Origin: 70-18 sp041691815
GTDB lineage: Bacteria; Pseudomonadota; Alphaproteobacteria; Acetobacterales; Acetobacteraceae
Assembly: GCA_041691815.1 (NCBI GenBank)
Contig: JBEPTZ010000103.1
Span: forward strand, 1-15,793
Length of the DNA stretch: 15,793 bases
Direction of reading: 5' to 3'
Shown here: positions 6,578-14,954 of the stretch, one piece after another
How positions within the stretch are numbered: position 1 is the first letter of the stretch
Layout: every line of letters starts with the position of its first letter
Notes under the pieces: generated by a model
Told to the model about the DNA's origin: nothing
Databases searched by the model: none
The model's input: the letters and a program-made list of their open reading frames with translations, nothing else
Program-made: the position numbers and the translations under genes

Positions 6578-6645
6578 CGTCCTCAAAATGGGGCGGCGGC
6601 GTGGTGCGGGCAACCGGCGCGGCGCGCGATCGCAGTCGGATTCGA

Positions 6646-7368
6646 CTACGACACCACGTCGACGGTGACGGCGGTGACATTGTCGGTGGCGCGGCGAGCG
6701 AGCGCGATGTCGATCAGCCCCTGCGCCGGCGAGATGCCGCTGTTGTCGGCCAGCGCCACGGCCAGGTCGCAGTCCGGCAGGGTCTTGTTGAGGCCGTCGC
6801 TGCAAAGCAGGAAGCGGTCGCCGGCCAGCAGCCGGCCGCTGACCTTGTCCAGTTCGAGCATGTCGTCGGCCGCCCCCACGGCGCGGGTGATGACGTTGGC
6901 GCGCGGGTGGCCTTCGGCCTCGGCGGCGGTGATGGTACCGGCGTCGACCAGTTCCTGCACCAGCGAATGGTCGCGGGTGACCTGGGACAACTGGCCGGCG
7001 CGCAGCAAGTAGATGCGGCTGTCGCCGGCCCACAGGCCGGCGAAATGGCCGTCCCGCGCCAGCAGCACCACCAGCGTGGAAGCGATGGTGGCGCGCGGAC
7101 CGCGGCGGGCGGCCTCGTCGCGCAGCGCCTGGTGGGTGGCCGAGATGCGCAGCCGCACCTGGGCGAGCAGTTCGGAGGCCGACAGGCCGGACGGGATGCT
7201 GGACAGCGATTCGGCGATCATCGCCGAGGCGACCTCGCCGGCCTCGTGGCCGCCGGCGCCGTCGGCCACCGCCCACAGGCCGATATCCGGCCGGTCGACA
7301 TAATTGTCCTCGTTATGGTCGCGCACGGTGCCGTTATGCGTAACCACACAGGAGCGAAACCGGGTCAT
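6646..7368 (-). CDS. pppA: PP2C-family Ser/Thr phosphatase, T6SS regulator PppA
   Basis: A 240-residue cytosolic metal-dependent phosphatase. The PP2C motifs are complete: R16-D21 (RDHNED), ADGAGGHEAG (35-44) with metal ligand D36, GDSRIY (115-120), CSDGLN (189-194) with D191, and DNVTAV (229-234) with D229. In characterised T6SSs this protein removes the phosphate that the kinase PpkA places on the FHA protein, switching the system off. Its place at the end of a T6SS operon that also encodes an FHA protein and TagF supports that role here. The start ATG overlaps the tagF stop (ATGA, 7365-7368), so the two are translationally coupled. The PpkA partner is not in the window. The 240-residue length is that of a stand-alone catalytic domain, with no membrane tail. 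Confidence 0.93.
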   Translation of the reverse strand: MTRFRSCVVTHNGTVRDHNEDNYVDRPDIGLWAVADGAGGHEAGEVASAMIAESLSSIPSGLSASELLAQVRLRISATHQALRDEAARRGPRATIASTLVVLLARDGHFAGLWAGDSRIYLLRAGQLSQVTRDHSLVQELVDAGTITAAEAEGHPRANVITRAVGAADDMLELDKVSGRLLAGDRFLLCSDGLNKTLPDCDLAVALADNSGISPAQGLIDIALARRATDNVTAVTVDVVS

Positions 7369-8057
7369 TCAGACGCCTCCCCAAGCGTGTCCAGCCCAAG
7401 CCTGTCGCAATGGCCGGTCTCCTCGGTGGCGGGAGCGGCCGTGGAGTCGATCGTGCCGGTTGCATCCAGCATCGTGATGAATTCGCTAACCCCTGGCAAC
7501 GTCATTCCGGCACGCTGGCCGGCTGGCACCAGCGGCGAGCCTTCGGTCCACCACAGCGCCTCGCGGGGACGAAGCTGCATGAGATCGGGGAGCGTGGCCG
7601 GCGGTTCCAGCAGGGCGGTTTCCGGTGCGAGGCGGGCCATCACCGCGTCTGGCGCCAGTTCGTATTGCAGCGCCGCCAGGCCGGCGGCTTCGGCGCGGGC
7701 GAGGAAATCGGCGGCCGGTGCCGGATCCGGCAGGCCCTCTGGCAACACCATCGCCAGGGTGAGCGGGAAATGCCGGCCGGCGCGGTCGATGCTCGGCATC
7801 CAGACGCCGAGTACCGCGTCGTCGCCGCATATGCCGGCTGGCAGGGCGAAATGCCAGATCGGCGCTTCCATCCAGGCCGGCAACCATTTCTCGCCGAGTT
7901 GCGCGCGGCTGCCGGCGATCACCAGTTGCAGCCAGTCATCCCATGGCTGCACGAAGCCGCGCGGCAGCCCGGCGCGCACGAAATCGCCGCGCGCCGGCAG
8001 CTTGCCGAACAGCCCGCACTGGGCCGTGGCGGCGGCCGCTACTTCACCGATGGGCAC
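7365..8057 (-). CDS. tagF: T6SS-associated protein TagF (DUF2094)
   Basis: A 230-residue soluble protein with the TagF signature near the N-terminus: GLFGKLPARGDFVRAGLP (15-32), then FVQPWDDWLQ and, later, WHFALPAGICGDDAVLGVWMPSIDRAGRHFPLT. Family members repress T6SS assembly post-translationally, by binding the FHA protein, independently of the kinase/phosphatase pair. The start is GTG (8055-8057), preceded by AGGA at good spacing, and lies 19 bases inside tssM. Its stop overlaps the pppA start by 4 bases. Residues after about 200 form a Thr/Ala-rich tail that looks unstructured. In some proteobacteria TagF and PppA occur fused, and here they are separate but coupled. Confidence 0.92.
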   Translation of the reverse strand: MPIGEVAAAATAQCGLFGKLPARGDFVRAGLPRGFVQPWDDWLQLVIAGSRAQLGEKWLPAWMEAPIWHFALPAGICGDDAVLGVWMPSIDRAGRHFPLTLAMVLPEGLPDPAPAADFLARAEAAGLAALQYELAPDAVMARLAPETALLEPPATLPDLMQLRPREALWWTEGSPLVPAGQRAGMTLPGVSEFITMLDATGTIDSTAAPATEETGHCDRLGLDTLGEASE

Positions 8058-11000
8058 CGGAAATCCTGCAACACGCCCGGCTTGAACGGGTTGAGCACCG
8101 AACCGGCGCGGATCTCGAAGGTGGCGGAGCGCTGGCCGGCATTGAAGGCCAGGATGTATTTATCCGCCCCGCCCGCCTGGGTCAGCGTGCCCTGCGCGAA
8201 CAACCGGAACAGCGCCCAGGGGCCGCTGGCCTGCTTCACGCCGGTATCGCCGGGCGATGGCGGGTCGAACACCAGCCGCACATTGTTCATGCGGTTGGGG
8301 CCGGGCCAGGTGATCTGCGTGGCGCGCGGCGGGCCGTGCGAGTTGGTGACCACCACGCCGTCGAAATCCAGCGTCACCTGGGTGGCGCCGCTGTCCAGCG
8401 TTCCGGGGATGATGTCGAAGCGCACCGAGGGCTGATTGCCGCCGGCGGCGAAGAACAGGTCGCGGATGACCGCCGCACGCTGGAACTCGGCGAGGTCGCC
8501 CGGCGAGATCGGCGGCGCCACCCCGTCGACCTTCTGGGCATGCCAGACCGAGCCGGACATGTCGACGAACGGGCGCAACTGGGTGTTGAAGAAGCCGTCG
8601 AGCAGGCCGCCCGGCGAGAACAGCCGGCCGAAATCATCGAGCGGGATTTCGTTGGTCGCACCGGAGAAGAACGGGTAGCGACCATTCACCGCCGGGCCGC
8701 ACAGCGCGGCCGGGCCGCCGGCGCCGGCGAACGCCGCCGCCACCGCCTGCTTGGCGCCGCCGCCACGCAGCGTGGTGCCGCCGCCGGCCAGCGCCAGCAG
8801 CCAGCGCGACACCGGCTCCGGATCGCGCGAGGCTTCCGCCCGCAACTGCGCCGCCGGGTCTTCGCCGGTGGCGACAGCCGGTGCGGCGGCAGCGCCGGCC
8901 GGGGCCGAGGCGAGGCGGTTCAACTGGCCCTGCAGGTCGTTCATCAGTTTCAGCACGATATCGACCGGCGCGCCCGGCCCCTTGCCGACGAAATCGCGCA
9001 ACGGCTTGTAGCGGTCGTCGATCGCGCGGCCGGGCGGCTCCGGCGGCGGCCCGCCGGGCTTGGAGAGCAGGCCCTGCAGCCGGTTCAGTGTCGCGGGCGG
9101 GCGGACCAGGCCGGCGGCCACCGCCTTGCCGGCGGCACCGCCGGCCTGGTCGGCGGCGCCCTTGGGCTCGGCCGGCGGCACCGAGAGGGTGAGCTGGCGG
9201 GCGATGCTGACCAGCAGTTCCTTCATCGGCGATTGCGGCGAGGACAGCACGTAGAGGTCCTGCACTGCCTGGCCCATGTTGCGCAGCGGCACCACGTTGA
9301 GGTCGGCCAGCATGGCGTCCCACTGCTTGGCGTAGTCGTTGACGTAGAGCCCGACCACGTCGTGCTCCAGGTTCTGCATCTGCGGCGAGTTGGGGTCGAC
9401 TTCCTGGCGGGTGCCGAGCACCCAGCTTTCGCTGGCGACCTCCTTGGTGGCCTCCGGCAGCAGCGGCAGCACCACCTTGTGGAAGCCCTCGAGGGTGTAG
9501 AAGCCGGGGATGCCGTCGGTGAGCGGCTTGCCGGAGGCGCGGACGAACACCGTGGCCCCGGTGGCGCCGATCGCATCCGCCGGCGCCCATGGCGCGATAT
9601 GCTGGGCGGCGGCCATCGGCTTCAGGCGGGAATACACCCGCTCGGCCAGGGTGACGCGGCTGAAGGTGCGCCGTGCATCGGCCACCAGCGCGCCATCCAG
9701 CGTGACCTTGGGCAGCGGGTTGTCCAGCATCGCGGTCAGGTGGCGCATCAGCGCGTCACGGAACGGCTGCGAACCGGGGCCGGGATAACGCTGCTCCCAG
9801 TCGAGTTGCATCCATTCGCGCACCAGGCCCTTGTCCAGCGGGCCGGCATTGCCGAGCATCAGGTAGACGCGGGTGGCCTCGTAGGTGAAATCCGGACGGT
9901 CGAGGCTGCCGCGGATCTGCGATTCCAGCCGCCAGATCAGCCGTGGCAGCATCGCCCGGCCAAGGGCGTTCTTGTAGACCTCGCGCGCCGCGAAGGCGAG
10001 CTTGGCGTCCTGCGACAGGCCGACGCCGCCCAGGCTGGAGGGCAGCGGGCCGCTGTCGTAGCCGTGCGGCAGATGGCGGGCCTGCTCCAGCAGCGCCATC
10101 ACCCTCGGCAGGTCGTCGTCGTTGACCGGATCGAGCTTCAGCGGCTTGGCGGTCTGCTCGTAGACCGCCAGTGCGGCGGCGGTCTGCTCCATGTCGCTTT
10201 TGGCGGCGACGTCGCGGCTGAACAGCCAGCCGCCGGCGCCCAGGGTGAGCAACGCGATCAGGCTGAACGCGGCGGTGCGGATCAGCATGCGGCGGCGGGT
10301 GGCGCCGGGCTTGCTGGAGACCAGCATCGCCTCGCCGAAGATGACGTCTTTGAGGAGGCGGCCGAGGAAGTAGCTGCGGCCCTGCTCCGGGCGCAGGCTG
10401 GGGGCGCGGCGCTGGTCCACCCCAAAGGCGCGTGACAGCGCCCCGGTGAGGCGGTCGATCGGCGTGCCCTCCTGGGTGCCGGAGGCGAAATAGATGCCGC
10501 GCAGGAACGGCGCCGGGTCGAGCCGGCTGCCGCCGAACGCATCCTGCAGGAAGGCGGCGAGCGGCTGCTCCAGGCTGGCGAACTGGGCCGGGAAGCCGGC
10601 GATCATCGCCCGGCGCTCGGGGCTGCGCTCGGCTTGCAGGCGGTCGAGCAGGCGGTCGTTGAGGCGTTGCACCAGGGCCTGGAATTCGGCCGGGAAGCTG
10701 CCGAGCACGCCGCCTTCCGGCACATCGCGGGCGCGGGCCGGCAGGGTGAAAGTGGTGCCCCAGACCTGGTTGCGGCGCTCGCGGTCGAGGTCGTCGAAGA
10801 ATTCGGTGAAGCCGGCCAGCAGGTCGGCCTTGGTGAACATCGCGTAGACCGGCACCTTCACCGCCAGCCGGTCGGTGAGTTCCTTGACCCGGGTGCGGAT
10901 GGCCCGGGCATGGGCGAGGCGCTCGGCCTGCGGCGCGGCGGCCATGTCGGCGACCGAGATCGCCACGATGACGCCGTTCAGCGGCTGGCGGGCGCGGGTG

Positions 11001-11602
11001 CGCTTCAGCAGATCGAGGAAGGCGAGCCAGCCGGCCTTGTCCACCGCGGCATCGGAATCCTGGGTGGTGTAGCGGCCGGCGGTGTCGATCAGCACTGCGT
11101 TCTCGGTGAACCACCAGTCGCACATGCGGGTGCCGCCGACGCCGGCCACCGCACCCTGACCCATCTCGGCGGCGAGCGGAAATTGCAGGCCGGCATTCAG
11201 CAGAGCGGTGGTCTTGCCGGCGCCGGGCGGGCCGATGATGACGTACCAGGGCTGCTCATACAGGTAGCCGCGGGTGCCACGGGCGCGGCGCAGAAGTGAG
11301 AGCGCCTGGGTGAGTTTGTCGCCCATCGCCGCCGCTTCCTCGGCGCTGGCGGCCTGGGTGGCGTCACGCGCCGATTCGGCGGCGCCCTTGGCCAGCACCG
11401 CATCGGCGCGGCGGCGGCGCCAGGAGATCCAGAAATTGATGCCGAACCAGATGAGGAACAGCACCGCGATGATGACGACGCGGATCACGACGTCGGCGAG
11501 GGCGTCGAGGAACGGGCCGAACACCCAGAGCAGCGCCGCGAGCAGCGCCACGCCGATGAAGCTTAGGAACCAGCGGGAGCCGAGGAAACGGAGAAACGCC
11601 AT
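8039..11602 (-). CDS. tssM: T6SS membrane-complex subunit TssM (IcmF family)
   Basis: A 1187-residue inner-membrane protein, the largest subunit of the T6SS trans-envelope channel. Two N-terminal membrane helices (about 12-30 and 38-58) are followed by a basic WRRRR stop. The cytoplasmic NTPase-like domain contains a full Walker A, GPPGAGKT (124-131), LIDTAGRY (171-178) and TKAD (257-260). A third membrane segment lies at about 437-457, leaving some 730 residues in the periplasm that carry the IcmF-related and C-terminal domains which contact TssJ. An Ala/Pro/Gly-rich stretch at about 805-920 looks like a flexible insertion. The ATG lies 2 bases after the tssL stop with only a weak AGGG upstream, so translation probably depends on tssL. 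The gene overlaps tagF by 19 bases. Length is normal for the family (about 1100-1300). Confidence 0.96.
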   Translation of the reverse strand: MAFLRFLGSRWFLSFIGVALLAALLWVFGPFLDALADVVIRVVIIAVLFLIWFGINFWISWRRRRADAVLAKGAAESARDATQAASAEEAAAMGDKLTQALSLLRRARGTRGYLYEQPWYVIIGPPGAGKTTALLNAGLQFPLAAEMGQGAVAGVGGTRMCDWWFTENAVLIDTAGRYTTQDSDAAVDKAGWLAFLDLLKRTRARQPLNGVIVAISVADMAAAPQAERLAHARAIRTRVKELTDRLAVKVPVYAMFTKADLLAGFTEFFDDLDRERRNQVWGTTFTLPARARDVPEGGVLGSFPAEFQALVQRLNDRLLDRLQAERSPERRAMIAGFPAQFASLEQPLAAFLQDAFGGSRLDPAPFLRGIYFASGTQEGTPIDRLTGALSRAFGVDQRRAPSLRPEQGRSYFLGRLLKDVIFGEAMLVSSKPGATRRRMLIRTAAFSLIALLTLGAGGWLFSRDVAAKSDMEQTAAALAVYEQTAKPLKLDPVNDDDLPRVMALLEQARHLPHGYDSGPLPSSLGGVGLSQDAKLAFAAREVYKNALGRAMLPRLIWRLESQIRGSLDRPDFTYEATRVYLMLGNAGPLDKGLVREWMQLDWEQRYPGPGSQPFRDALMRHLTAMLDNPLPKVTLDGALVADARRTFSRVTLAERVYSRLKPMAAAQHIAPWAPADAIGATGATVFVRASGKPLTDGIPGFYTLEGFHKVVLPLLPEATKEVASESWVLGTRQEVDPNSPQMQNLEHDVVGLYVNDYAKQWDAMLADLNVVPLRNMGQAVQDLYVLSSPQSPMKELLVSIARQLTLSVPPAEPKGAADQAGGAAGKAVAAGLVRPPATLNRLQGLLSKPGGPPPEPPGRAIDDRYKPLRDFVGKGPGAPVDIVLKLMNDLQGQLNRLASAPAGAAAAPAVATGEDPAAQLRAEASRDPEPVSRWLLALAGGGTTLRGGGAKQAVAAAFAGAGGPAALCGPAVNGRYPFFSGATNEIPLDDFGRLFSPGGLLDGFFNTQLRPFVDMSGSVWHAQKVDGVAPPISPGDLAEFQRAAVIRDLFFAAGGNQPSVRFDIIPGTLDSGATQVTLDFDGVVVTNSHGPPRATQITWPGPNRMNNVRLVFDPPSPGDTGVKQASGPWALFRLFAQGTLTQAGGADKYILAFNAGQRSATFEIRAGSVLNPFKPGVLQDFRCPSVK

Positions 11603-11604
11603 CG

Positions 11605-12996
11605 TCAGGAACCCTGCCGCTGCAACAAGACTTCGATGCGCCGGTTCGCCTCACGCCCCTCGGCGGTGGTGTTGGGGGCCACCGGATCGGCGTCGGCACG
11701 GCCCTCGGCGGTAATCCGCGAGGGGTCGCCGAGTGCGGCGGCGATGATCGCCTTGGCCGCCTCGGCGCGCTTGGTGGAAAGCTGGAAGTTGGAGGGGAAC
11801 TGCACGGTGTGGATCGGCTGGTTGTCGGTATAGCCGATCACCGTGACACGGCCAGCCTCGGTCTTCAGCGCCTCGCCGATGCGCTGCAGCAGCGGGATGA
11901 AGCTCTTTTCCACCACCGCCTGGCCGGAGCCGAACAGGCCGCGGTTGCGGATGCGCACCAGCGGCGCCTGCTCGGTGCCCAGCACCACCACCAGGCCCTG
12001 CTTGATCTCGGGGGCGAGGAAGGTGCGCAGCTTGTCGAGGAATTGCGGCCCGGGTGCCGGCGGCGGCGGTGGCGGCGGCACCACGGCGACGGCGCGGGTG
12101 ATGGCCGGCATGGTGGCGGGCGGGGCGGCCAGCATGCGGGCGAACAGGTCGTCGGACTTGGCGTTCAGGCTGCCGGAGAACCAGATGAACAGGCCGGAGA
12201 CGATCGCCACCCCGAGCACCGCGACCACCCAGACCGGCACCGAGGCGCGGGACGGGCGATACGGCGCCGCGGCGCCCTCCCAGTGCGGCGACAACGCCGG
12301 CTCGGCGGCCTGGCGCTGGCGCATGATGACGGCGTAGAGGTCCTCGCGCATCTTCTCCAGTTCGCTGGCGCCGCGCGGCGACAGGCGGTAGCGGCCCATG
12401 AAGCCGAGCGACAGGCAGAGATACATCAGCTCCAGCACCGATAGGTAGGTGCCGGGGCTCTGGCGGAGCTGGCCGAGCAGGTCGAAGAAGCGCTCGCCGC
12501 TACGGACTTCCTGGTGGAAGGTGGAGATCAGCGAGCGGCTGTCCCACACCCCGGTGCTGCCCCAGGGGGTGTTCAGTACCACGTCGTCCAGGCTGGCGCA
12601 GAGTGCGTAATGGGCCGGGCGGAGTTGTTCGATCGGGATGCCGGCGTCGCGGGCCTGCTGCTCGAAGGCGCGCAGTTCGCGGGTGGCGCGCTCGCGCAGG
12701 TCGGCCGGGTCGGGCTGGCTGACGGTGCTGCGCAGCCGGGCCAGCAGTTGCAGCAGCGGGGCGGCGGCGGCGGTGAGTGGGTTGCCGCCGAGGGTGATGT
12801 GCTCGGCGCCGTCGGCCACGGCGGCCGATGCTGCGTAGACCGGGGCGGCCGGCTGCATCGGCGGCTGTTGTGGGGCGCCGGCGCCGAAGCCGCCCCCGGA
12901 GGGCGGTTGGGCGGCTGGCGGGGCAGCCTTGCGTCCGCCTGGGACCGGGCGGATCACCGTGCGGTCGGAGTCTTCCTCGAATGGATTGTCGCTCAC
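11605..12996 (-). CDS. tssL: T6SS TssL (DotU family) with C-terminal OmpA/peptidoglycan-binding domain
   Basis: A 463-residue subunit of the T6SS membrane complex. The N-terminus SDNPFEEDSDRTVIRPVPGG is typical of TssL, followed by a Pro/Gly/Ala-rich linker (about 20-55). The cytoplasmic DotU domain spans about 70-235, with ALCASLDDVVLNTPWG (131-146) and the FF(D)LL and LYLCLSLGF-like segments. A single membrane helix (about 253-275) is followed by a periplasmic Pro-rich linker (VVPPPPPPPAPGP) and an OmpA/MotB-like domain (about 345-460) with VIGYTDNQP (387-394) and EGREANRRIEVLL near the end, the motif set that binds peptidoglycan diaminopimelate. The start is GTG at 12996, chosen because AGGAGG sits 5 bases upstream. 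The open frame extends further into tssK but without TssL-like sequence. The fused domain would anchor the complex without a separate TagL. Confidence 0.94.
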   Translation of the reverse strand: MSDNPFEEDSDRTVIRPVPGGRKAAPPAAQPPSGGGFGAGAPQQPPMQPAAPVYAASAAVADGAEHITLGGNPLTAAAAPLLQLLARLRSTVSQPDPADLRERATRELRAFEQQARDAGIPIEQLRPAHYALCASLDDVVLNTPWGSTGVWDSRSLISTFHQEVRSGERFFDLLGQLRQSPGTYLSVLELMYLCLSLGFMGRYRLSPRGASELEKMREDLYAVIMRQRQAAEPALSPHWEGAAAPYRPSRASVPVWVVAVLGVAIVSGLFIWFSGSLNAKSDDLFARMLAAPPATMPAITRAVAVVPPPPPPPAPGPQFLDKLRTFLAPEIKQGLVVVLGTEQAPLVRIRNRGLFGSGQAVVEKSFIPLLQRIGEALKTEAGRVTVIGYTDNQPIHTVQFPSNFQLSTKRAEAAKAIIAAALGDPSRITAEGRADADPVAPNTTAEGREANRRIEVLLQRQGS

Positions 12997-13001
12997 CCGC
13001 C

Positions 13002-13007
13002 CCTCCT
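13002..13007 (-). promoter_or_regulatory. Strong ribosome binding site deciding the tssL GTG start
   Basis: On the minus strand AGGAGG is 5 bases before GTG at 12996. It settles the start in a frame that stays open to 13260 inside tssK. Confidence 0.75.
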
Positions 13008-13011
13008 CCGC

Positions 13012-13047
13012 CCGTCGCCAGTCTGCCGTCCGTCGCCAGTCTGCACT
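13012..13047. repeat. Tandem 18-bp duplication in the tssK-tssL gap
   Basis: CCGTCGCCAGTCTGC occurs at 13012-13026 and again at 13030-13044, an 18-bp unit repeated twice with differences only in its last bases. It fills most of the 58-bp spacer between the tssK stop and the tssL ribosome site. It looks like slippage that lengthened the spacer. Confidence 0.75.
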
Positions 13048-13054
13048 GCACGCC

Positions 13055-14386
13055 CTAGCCGCGAATCGCCCATAGCTCGATGCGCAGGTTGGGGTATTCG
13101 CCGGAGACATGGATGGCGAATCCGCCGGAACTTTGCATCTGCGCCCAGTGCGGCGAGTTGCGGTCCAGTTCGAAATAGGTTGCCCCGGCATAGAACGGAA
13201 TCTGCCGCGGCGCCACCGCCAGCGGCCGCACCGCGATGCCGGGCAACTGCGACATGACATGCTCGCGGATATGCTCGACGGCGGCGATCTTGACCTGGCT
13301 GGGGAACAGCCGGCGCAGATTTTCGGTCGGCATGTCGGCCTGCACCGTCATCACGAAGTTCGAGCCGCGCAGGATCGAACGGTCGACGATCGGGCCGACC
13401 CGCAGGCCGTGCCGGCGCTCCTGCAATGGCACCGGGATCGCGGTCTGCTCGATCACCGCCGACAGCGAGCGGCGCAAATCGGCGACCACCGGGGCGAAGC
13501 TGCGCTGCAGATCGTCGTGGCGATACGGCGGATAGGTGTTCGGCCGGCGGGTGGTGGTCTCGGTGAAGGTGGCGAACTCGCCAGCCATCTGCAGCAGGGT
13601 GCGGTAGAAATCCTCTGGATGGACGTTGCCGGAATCCGCCCAATGGGCCAGCAGCACCTGCCAGCGATTGACCGTCTGCAGCAGCAGGAAATCCTGGATC
13701 TCCGAGGCGCCGCGCGAGCCGGGGGCGGTCATCCTTGCGGCCAGCGCCTCGCCGCGCTGGTTCAGCATGCCGGAAAGCTCGGCGAGCAGGCCGGCGAGCG
13801 GCGGGGTGGCGGCGCAGATCAGCGCCGGGGCAATCCAGCGATCATCGAGCGTCACCCGCTTGTCGGCGGCAACCTCGACGATGCGGGCGAGGCCGATGCA
13901 CAGGTAGCCGGCACGCTCCTCGCTCTCCAGCATGTAGCGTAGGCGCAGGCGGCCGACCTGCAACTCGGCCGGCTGCGGCGAGGCGGAATGGGTGTCGTAG
14001 GCCTCGAACGGCCGCAGCGCGAAGCGGCCCTCGGTGCCGTCGTCGCCGGCGATCTCCACCGCACCCGGCTGGCGCACCGGCAGGGCCAGGTACACAACCG
14101 TGTTACGCGCCGATTCCAGCAGTTCCAGCGGCACCGGATGGTCGGTTTCGCCGGGAATCGCGAACGGCGTGCCGTCCTCGAACACGCCGGCGGCCGAGGC
14201 CAGCGCGAATCGCCCGGTGGCCAGCAGGTCGCGGTCGATCAGCATCTCGGTGATGCCCCAGGGATGCGGCCGCAATGCCGCGGTACGACCGCGCACCAAC
14301 GCCTCCAGGTAGCGGTCCTGCTGCTGAAAATGCTGTGCGCGCAGGAACATGCCTTCCTGCCAGACCACCCGGTTGGTCCACGTCAT
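13055..14386 (-). CDS. tssK: T6SS baseplate protein TssK
   Basis: A 443-residue cytosolic protein that forms trimers joining the T6SS baseplate to the membrane complex. The opening VVWQEGMFLRAQHFQQQDRY (8-27) is the family hallmark, and LRPHPWGITEM (38-48) and PRQIPFYAGATYFELDR near the C-terminus are also typical. The length matches the family (about 440-450). The gene follows tssJ after a 97-106 base gap and precedes tssL by 58 bases, so it is the least tightly coupled member of this operon. No clear Shine-Dalgarno sits at ideal distance: the GGGAGG on the minus strand is about 15 bases before the ATG. The upstream GTG there is out of frame, so the ATG at 14384-14386 is retained. Confidence 0.95.
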   Translation of the reverse strand: MTWTNRVVWQEGMFLRAQHFQQQDRYLEALVRGRTAALRPHPWGITEMLIDRDLLATGRFALASAAGVFEDGTPFAIPGETDHPVPLELLESARNTVVYLALPVRQPGAVEIAGDDGTEGRFALRPFEAYDTHSASPQPAELQVGRLRLRYMLESEERAGYLCIGLARIVEVAADKRVTLDDRWIAPALICAATPPLAGLLAELSGMLNQRGEALAARMTAPGSRGASEIQDFLLLQTVNRWQVLLAHWADSGNVHPEDFYRTLLQMAGEFATFTETTTRRPNTYPPYRHDDLQRSFAPVVADLRRSLSAVIEQTAIPVPLQERRHGLRVGPIVDRSILRGSNFVMTVQADMPTENLRRLFPSQVKIAAVEHIREHVMSQLPGIAVRPLAVAPRQIPFYAGATYFELDRNSPHWAQMQSSGGFAIHVSGEYPNLRIELWAIRG

Positions 14387-14441
14387 GACGTCGAGTGCCC
14401 GCCTCCCTCACATGCCGAAATCCGGCCAGACCATGCCGCGC

Positions 14442-14472
14442 CGTCGCCGGAGTGTGCAACCCGGCGGCGACG
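14442..14472. other. GC-rich inverted repeat in the tssJ-tssK gap
   Basis: CGTCGCCG (14442-14449) and CGGCGACG (14465-14472) are perfect 8-bp arms around a 15-base loop. It is in the only gap of about 100 bases between the tagH-tssJ pair and the rest of the operon. No T run follows in the minus sense, so it is not an obvious terminator. It may be an mRNA processing or attenuation stem, or chance. Confidence 0.3.
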
Positions 14473-14492
14473 CATACAGATTAGCAGGACGA

Positions 14493-14954
14493 TCAGCGCG
14501 GCGCGAGCGTGGCGGTGATGCCCTTGGTGGTCAATTTCAACGCGGTGGTGCCGCTGACCGCCACCTTGGTCATCTGCCGCCAGGTAGCATGATCGATATC
14601 GCGGAACAGCACCACAACGCCGAGCACCTGGGTGCCGGTCTTCATCTGCTTCTTGACCGAGCGCGCCTCGCCCGGCGCCACCACGATGGCATCGGACGCC
14701 AGCATATCCTCGCCGAGGGTGGCCTTGTCGCGTTCGGTCAGCGCGAATACGTCGGCGCGCTCGAACTTGGCGCCGGAGGCCAGCTGGTAGATGAAGATCT
14801 TCACCGGCGAGGCATGGCCGGCGGCGTCCGGGTTCTGGTCGGCGCCGGCGGTGATCGCCAGGTCGAGTTCGGGCGGCGGCGGCGGCGGCGCGGCGCAGCC
14901 GAACGTCAGCAGCGGCAGCAGAATGGCGGGGGCGAGGAAGCTGCGGCGGTTCAT
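14493..14954 (-). CDS. tssJ: T6SS outer-membrane lipoprotein TssJ
   Basis: A 153-residue lipoprotein, the outer-membrane part of the TssJ-TssL-TssM complex, which binds the periplasmic end of TssM. The signal peptide has a basic start (MNRRSF), a hydrophobic core and a lipobox LTFGC with the lipidated cysteine at C20. Ala at +2 predicts outer-membrane sorting. The -3 residue is Thr rather than the common Leu, which is a slight departure. A Pro run follows, then a small beta-sandwich domain with the family's VKIFIYQLASGAKFERADVF segment (51-70), and VVVLFRDIDHATWRQM (112-127). The ATG overlaps the stop of the FHA gene upstream (ATGA, 14951-14954), so the pair is coupled. Confidence 0.92.
   Translation of the reverse strand: MNRRSFLAPAILLPLLTFGCAAPPPPPPELDLAITAGADQNPDAAGHASPVKIFIYQLASGAKFERADVFALTERDKATLGEDMLASDAIVVAPGEARSVKKQMKTGTQVLGVVVLFRDIDHATWRQMTKVAVSGTTALKLTTKGITATLAPR

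Noticed and set aside
6559..8085. A 508-codon plus-strand open frame across pppA and tagF
   Set aside because: It spans two clear minus-strand genes and their overlap, and no motif is visible in its translation.
7943..10435. An 830-codon plus-strand open frame opposite tssM
   Set aside because: Its translation is Arg/Gly/Ala/His-rich low-complexity sequence without a recognisable domain, and the opposite strand encodes an unmistakable TssM. Long antisense frames are expected at this GC content.
12997..13260. Upstream extension of tssL into tssK
   Set aside because: The frame is open, but the added residues do not resemble a TssL N-terminus, and a strong AGGAGG site precedes the GTG at 12996.
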